NCBI RefSeq assembly: GCF_036884845.1
Contig: NZ_CP145732.1
Span: forward strand, 1,674,001 to 1,738,000
Source of the DNA: Pseudomonas sp. MAG733B
GTDB taxonomy: Bacteria; Pseudomonadota; Gammaproteobacteria; Pseudomonadales; Pseudomonadaceae
Length of the DNA stretch: 64,000 nt
Direction of reading: 5' to 3'
Part shown: positions 61,123 through 64,000 of the stretch, piece by piece
How positions within the stretch are numbered: the stretch's first letter is position 1
How the letters are laid out: each line of letters begins with the position of its first letter
Translations under genes and position numbers: made by a program
The notes under the pieces: generated by a model
Database searches by the model: none
What the model was told of the DNA's origin: nothing
Seen by the model: the letters and a program-made list of their open reading frames with translations, nothing else

Positions 61123-61761
61123 ATGATCCCGCTCCAGGACTTGCTGATTTTCGCTGCTGCTGCATTGCTGATGGTACTGACGCCTGGGCCGAACATGATC
61201 TACCTGATCTCCCGTTCGATCTGCCAGGGGCGCAAGGCCGGGGTGACGTCGTTGCTCGGTGTAGTCGCGGGTTTCTTCGTGCATCTGTTCGCCGCTGCGG
61301 CCGGTTTGACCGCGGTGTTCCTCGCGGTGCCGATGGCTTATGAAGTGTTGAAGTGGGCGGGGGCGCTGTATCTGTTGTGGCTAGCCTGGCAGGCGGTCAA
61401 GCCCGGTGCGCGTTCGCCATTCGAAGCACAACAGCTGCCGCCGGATTCGTCACGAAAACTGATCACCATGGGCTTTTTGACCAGTGCCCTGAACCCGAAG
61501 ATCGCGGTGTTCTATCTCTCGGTATTTCCGCAGTTCATCACCCCCGAACACGGTTCGGTGTTCACCCAAAGCATCGTGCTGGGGCTGACCCAGATCAGCG
61601 TCAGTTTCAGCGTCAACCTGATGATTGCCCTGTTTGCGGCGGGCATCGCTTCGTGGTTCGTCAACAACCCGACCTGGCTGGCGATGCAGCGTTATTTCAT
61701 GGGTTTTGTATTGTCGGCGCTGGCGTTGCGCTTGATGCTCGAGCAGAAACGGATGGCCTGA
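61123..61761 (+). CDS. LysE/RhtB-family exporter
   Basis: A 212-residue inner-membrane protein with about six helices and the family signature LTPGPNMIYLISRSICQGRK near 20-40, followed by GVVAGFFVHLFAAAAG and SALNPKIAVFYLSVFPQF. Such proteins export amino acids or related compounds. The GNAT gene starts three bases after its stop. Confidence 0.9.
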   Translation: MIPLQDLLIFAAAALLMVLTPGPNMIYLISRSICQGRKAGVTSLLGVVAGFFVHLFAAAAGLTAVFLAVPMAYEVLKWAGALYLLWLAWQAVKPGARSPFEAQQLPPDSSRKLITMGFLTSALNPKIAVFYLSVFPQFITPEHGSVFTQSIVLGLTQISVSFSVNLMIALFAAGIASWFVNNPTWLAMQRYFMGFVLSALALRLMLEQKRMA

Positions 61762-61763
61762 AC

Positions 61764-62261
61764 ATGTGGATCGAGCGACTGGATGCCAGTCATGCGCTGG
61801 ATTATCGGGCGATGATGCTCGAAGCCTATGACCTGCATCCGCAGGCCTTCACGTCGAGTGTGCGCGAGCGTGCGACGATGCCGCTGAGCTGGTGGGAGTC
61901 GCGCCTGACGGGCAAGCTCGACGTGGTGTTCGGCGCGTTCGAGGAGGGCAGGTTGGCCGGCATTGTCGGGCTGGCGTTCGAACCTCGGGAAAAGGCCCGG
62001 CACAAGGCGACGCTGTTTGGCATGTACGTATCCGCCAACGTGCGCCAGCGTGGGCTCGGTTTTCAACTGGTGGAGGCGGTTCTGGCCGAGGCGCGGTCCC
62101 ATCAGGATTTGCGACTGATCAAATTGACCGTCACCGCCGGCAATGATGCTGCGTTCAATTTGTACCAGCGCTGCGGGTTCGTTCAGTTTGGCCTTGAGCC
62201 GATGGCGGTGCGGGTCGGCGAAGACTACTTCGACAAGATCCACATGTGGCGTGAAGTCTGA
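61764..62261 (+). CDS. GNAT-family N-acetyltransferase
   Basis: A 165-residue acetyltransferase. The acetyl-CoA loop is ANVRQRGLGFQLVEAVL near 90-106 (R-x-x-G-x-G type) and the last conserved part is NLYQRCGFVQFGLEP. Coupled to the LysE gene by a two-base gap. The pairing of an exporter with an acetyltransferase suggests a shared small-molecule or antibiotic-like substrate, but this is conjecture. Confidence 0.86.
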   Translation: MWIERLDASHALDYRAMMLEAYDLHPQAFTSSVRERATMPLSWWESRLTGKLDVVFGAFEEGRLAGIVGLAFEPREKARHKATLFGMYVSANVRQRGLGFQLVEAVLAEARSHQDLRLIKLTVTAGNDAAFNLYQRCGFVQFGLEPMAVRVGEDYFDKIHMWREV

Positions 62262-62276
62262 AGGTCACAGCGATCC

Positions 62277-62368
62277 TGTAGGAGCAAGGCTTGCCCGCGA
62301 TGAACGATGACGGGGTCTGCCTGAATGACCCCGTCGTTTCCATCGCGGGCAAGCCTTGCTCCTACAGG
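62277..62368. repeat. REP doublet (family tgtaggagcaaggcttgcccgcgatg)
   Basis: Inverted pair with the centre gacggggtc / gaccccgtc also complementary, giving a long hairpin between the convergent GNAT and metR genes; likely acts as a bidirectional terminator. Confidence 0.88.
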
Positions 62369-62379
62369 CAAGTGGTGTT

Positions 62380-63297
62380 CTAGCGAACTGCACTCACCCC
62401 ATCCAACGTCGAAAACGACGTGTCCTTCGCCGTCAGCAGAAAATCGCGCATGTACGGCGCATCCAGCATGTCAGCGCGAATTCCCGCGTACAGCGTCGCA
62501 AACAGACCTTTCTCACCCAAGCGCTTGGCCTTCACATAACCCCGCGAGCTGTATTCATGCAGCGCCCAATGCGGCATGCCGCACACGCCGCGTCCGCTGG
62601 CCACCAGTTGCATCATCATCACCGTCAGTTCCGAGGTGCGGACCTGGGCCGGCTCGACATCGGCCGGTTCCAGGAAGCGCGTGAAGATGTCCAGACGATC
62701 CCTTTCCACCGGATAGGTGATCAAGGTTTCCGTGAGCAGGTCTTCCGGCACGATGTAGGCCTTGCTCGCCAGTTTGTGCTGGTTGGCCACGGCGAGCATT
62801 GCTTCGTAGGTGAACAGCGGCACATACGTAATGCCGACCAGGTCCACCGGATCGGACGTCACCACCAAGTCCAGATCGCCACGGGCCAGCGCCGGCAGCG
62901 GGGCGAAGGAGAAGCCCGACGCCAGGTCCAGCTCGACTTCCGGCCAGGCATCGCGGAACTGGTCAATGGTCGGCATCAGCCACTGGAAACAACTGTGGCA
63001 TTCGATGGCCATGTGCAGGCGCCCGGCAGTGCCGCCGGCCAGTCGACTGATGTCACGTTCGGCAGCGCGCAGCAATGGCAGGGTGGCATCAGCCAGTTGC
63101 AGCAGGCGCAAACCGGCGCTGGTGAAACGCACCGGTTTGGTCTTGCGCACGAACAGCGGCATGCCCATGCGCTCTTCCAGTTCCTTGAACTGGTGGGACA
63201 GCGCCGATTGGGTCAGGTGCAGGCGGTCGGCCGCGTCCACCAGGCTATCGGCTTCGCGCAAGGCGTGGAGGGTCTTGAGGTGACGGATTTCAAGCAC
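62380..63297 (-). CDS. metR: LysR-family activator of methionine synthesis
   Basis: A 305-residue LysR regulator that responds to homocysteine and activates metE. A GTG start at 63297 gives the conserved N-terminus (M)LEIRHLKTLHALREA; ATG-type starts upstream add non-conserved residues. The helix-turn-helix is ADSLVDAADRLHLTQSALSHQ (about 15-35). It is divergent from metE with 110 bases between, the standard metR-metE layout. Confidence 0.94.
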   Translation of the reverse strand: MLEIRHLKTLHALREADSLVDAADRLHLTQSALSHQFKELEERMGMPLFVRKTKPVRFTSAGLRLLQLADATLPLLRAAERDISRLAGGTAGRLHMAIECHSCFQWLMPTIDQFRDAWPEVELDLASGFSFAPLPALARGDLDLVVTSDPVDLVGITYVPLFTYEAMLAVANQHKLASKAYIVPEDLLTETLITYPVERDRLDIFTRFLEPADVEPAQVRTSELTVMMMQLVASGRGVCGMPHWALHEYSSRGYVKAKRLGEKGLFATLYAGIRADMLDAPYMRDFLLTAKDTSFSTLDGVSAVR

Positions 63298-63340
63298 CGG
63301 AGGGCTCCATGAGGAAAACTTGTGATCAACACGAAAAGGT

Positions 63341-63353
63341 TGAGTTTGTCTCA
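63341..63353 (+). promoter_or_regulatory. Candidate MetR-binding site
   Basis: TGAGTTTGTCTCA is a perfect TGAG-N5-CTCA dyad with the spacing of the known MetR consensus TGAA-N5-TTCA. It lies 55 bases before the metE start and 44 bases before the metR start, close to a possible metE promoter (TTGTCT, 18 bases, GACAAT). Confidence 0.65.
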
Positions 63354-63407
63354 TGTTGGGTTGGCTGTCGACAATAGCGCCATCTTTTATACAGGAGCAC
63401 ATTCGAC

Positions 63408-64000
63408 ATGGCCGTGGCCCACACTTTAGGTTTCCCGCGCATCGGCGCCGACCGCGAACTGAAAAAAGCCCTCGAAGCCTACTGGAAGGGCGACATCGAT
63501 CAGGACGCGCTGAAAAGCGTCGGCCGCCAACTGCGCGCCACCCACTGGCAATTGCAGAAAGACGCCGGCATCGACTTGCTGCCGGTCGGCGACTTCGCCT
63601 GGTACGACCAGGTGCTGACCCATTCCCTGGCCTTCGGTGTCGTCCCGGAGCGTTTTGACAGCACCAAGGACGAGCGCGGCCTGCCGACCCTCGACACCCT
63701 GTTCGCCATGGCCCGTGGCGCCACTGCCACCTGCTGCGGCGGCGAGCATGGCAAAGCGCAATACGCCCAGGAACTGACCAAGTGGTTCGACACCAACTAC
63801 CACTATCTGGTCCCGGAATTCACCGCTGACCAGCGGTTCAAACTGAGCTGGGAACAACTGTTCGACGAAGTCGAAGAAGCCAAGGCTTTGGGTCACACCA
63901 TCAAACCGGTGATCATCGGTCCGCTGACTTACCTCTGGCTGGGTAAGGCCAAAGGCAACGACTTCGACAAGCTCGATCTGCTGGAACGCTTGCTGCCAAT
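63408..64000 (+). CDS. metE: Cobalamin-independent methionine synthase (5' part)
   Basis: Transfers the methyl group of 5-methyltetrahydropteroyltriglutamate to homocysteine to make methionine. Only the first 197 codons are in the window. The N-terminus [22 protein letters not shown] with the folate-binding motif and the segment [14 protein letters not shown] are those of MetE. The ATG has an AGGAG ribosome-binding site (63393-63397). The zinc-binding C-terminal domain is outside the window. It is expected to be activated by the divergent metR product. Confidence 0.96.
   Translation, partial: MAVAHTLGFPRIGADRELKKALEAYWKGDIDQDALKSVGRQLRATHWQLQKDAGIDLLPVGDFAWYDQVLTHSLAFGVVPERFDSTKDERGLPTLDTLFAMARGATATCCGGEHGKAQYAQELTKWFDTNYHYLVPEFTADQRFKLSWEQLFDEVEEAKALGHTIKPVIIGPLTYLWLGKAKGNDFDKLDLLERLLP

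Overview
The window comes from a fluorescent Pseudomonas (Gammaproteobacteria, P. fluorescens group or a close relative). The reasons are the high G+C content, the house-keeping gene neighbourhoods (guaB-guaA, cmoA-cmoB, oprB next to the membrane glucose dehydrogenase gcd, metR-metE), and about eighteen intergenic REP elements of the families typical of this group, together with one REP-associated tyrosine transposase (RAYT). No rRNA, tRNA, CRISPR array or integrated prophage was seen.

Layout. 1-6140: N-acetylglucosamine uptake and catabolism, transcribed leftward as nagR-nagA-SIS deaminase-nagF-nagE, with a recognisable promoter/operator before nagR. 6177-9481: small enzymes (L,D-transpeptidase, two NUDIX hydrolases, gamma carbonic anhydrase, DUF1289, a VUT-type transporter). 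9559-14881: purine genes purT, guaB, guaA around a hypothetical zinc-ribbon protein. 14891-19447: a giant multidomain toxin-like protein with a duplicated effector module. 19670-24646: Tat-exported multicopper oxidase, tadA, cmoA-cmoB, lysoplasmalogenase, chagasin-like inhibitor. 24854-31556: second Lon-family protease, then the periplasmic glucose oxidation pair oprB and gcd. 31812-34207: VF530 and Pr6Pr proteins, then a PadR regulator and ferric reductase pair resembling E. coli yqjI-yqjH. 34725-40439: a complete CS1/CFA-I-type (alternate chaperone/usher) fimbrial locus. 40503-45176: a second giant toxin with leucine-rich repeats and a NEL-type E3 ubiquitin ligase domain. 45347-49084: a bifunctional penicillin-binding protein and the RAYT. 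49701-55451: amino-acid permease, OpgC-like acyltransferase and a gtrA-gtrB-gtrC glucosylation cassette. 55476-62261: FMN-binding glutamate-synthase-like protein, LuxR regulator, carbon-nitrogen hydrolase, PuuP-like permease, NUDIX, LysE exporter, GNAT. 62380-64000: metR and the start of metE.

How parts work together. The nag genes import GlcNAc through a phosphotransferase chain (nagF to nagE) and convert it to fructose-6-phosphate (nagA, then the SIS deaminase) under nagR control. guaB and guaA run consecutive steps to GMP. The fimbrial locus supplies every part of a surface adhesin (major pilin, usher, tip adhesin, chaperone, extra pilin). The gtr cassette would decorate lipopolysaccharide. 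Two giant effectors share an N-terminal architecture and a small beta-rich module but carry different C-terminal activities. The surface and effector genes (fimbriae, gtr, both toxins) are the accessory part of an otherwise core-like chromosome segment.
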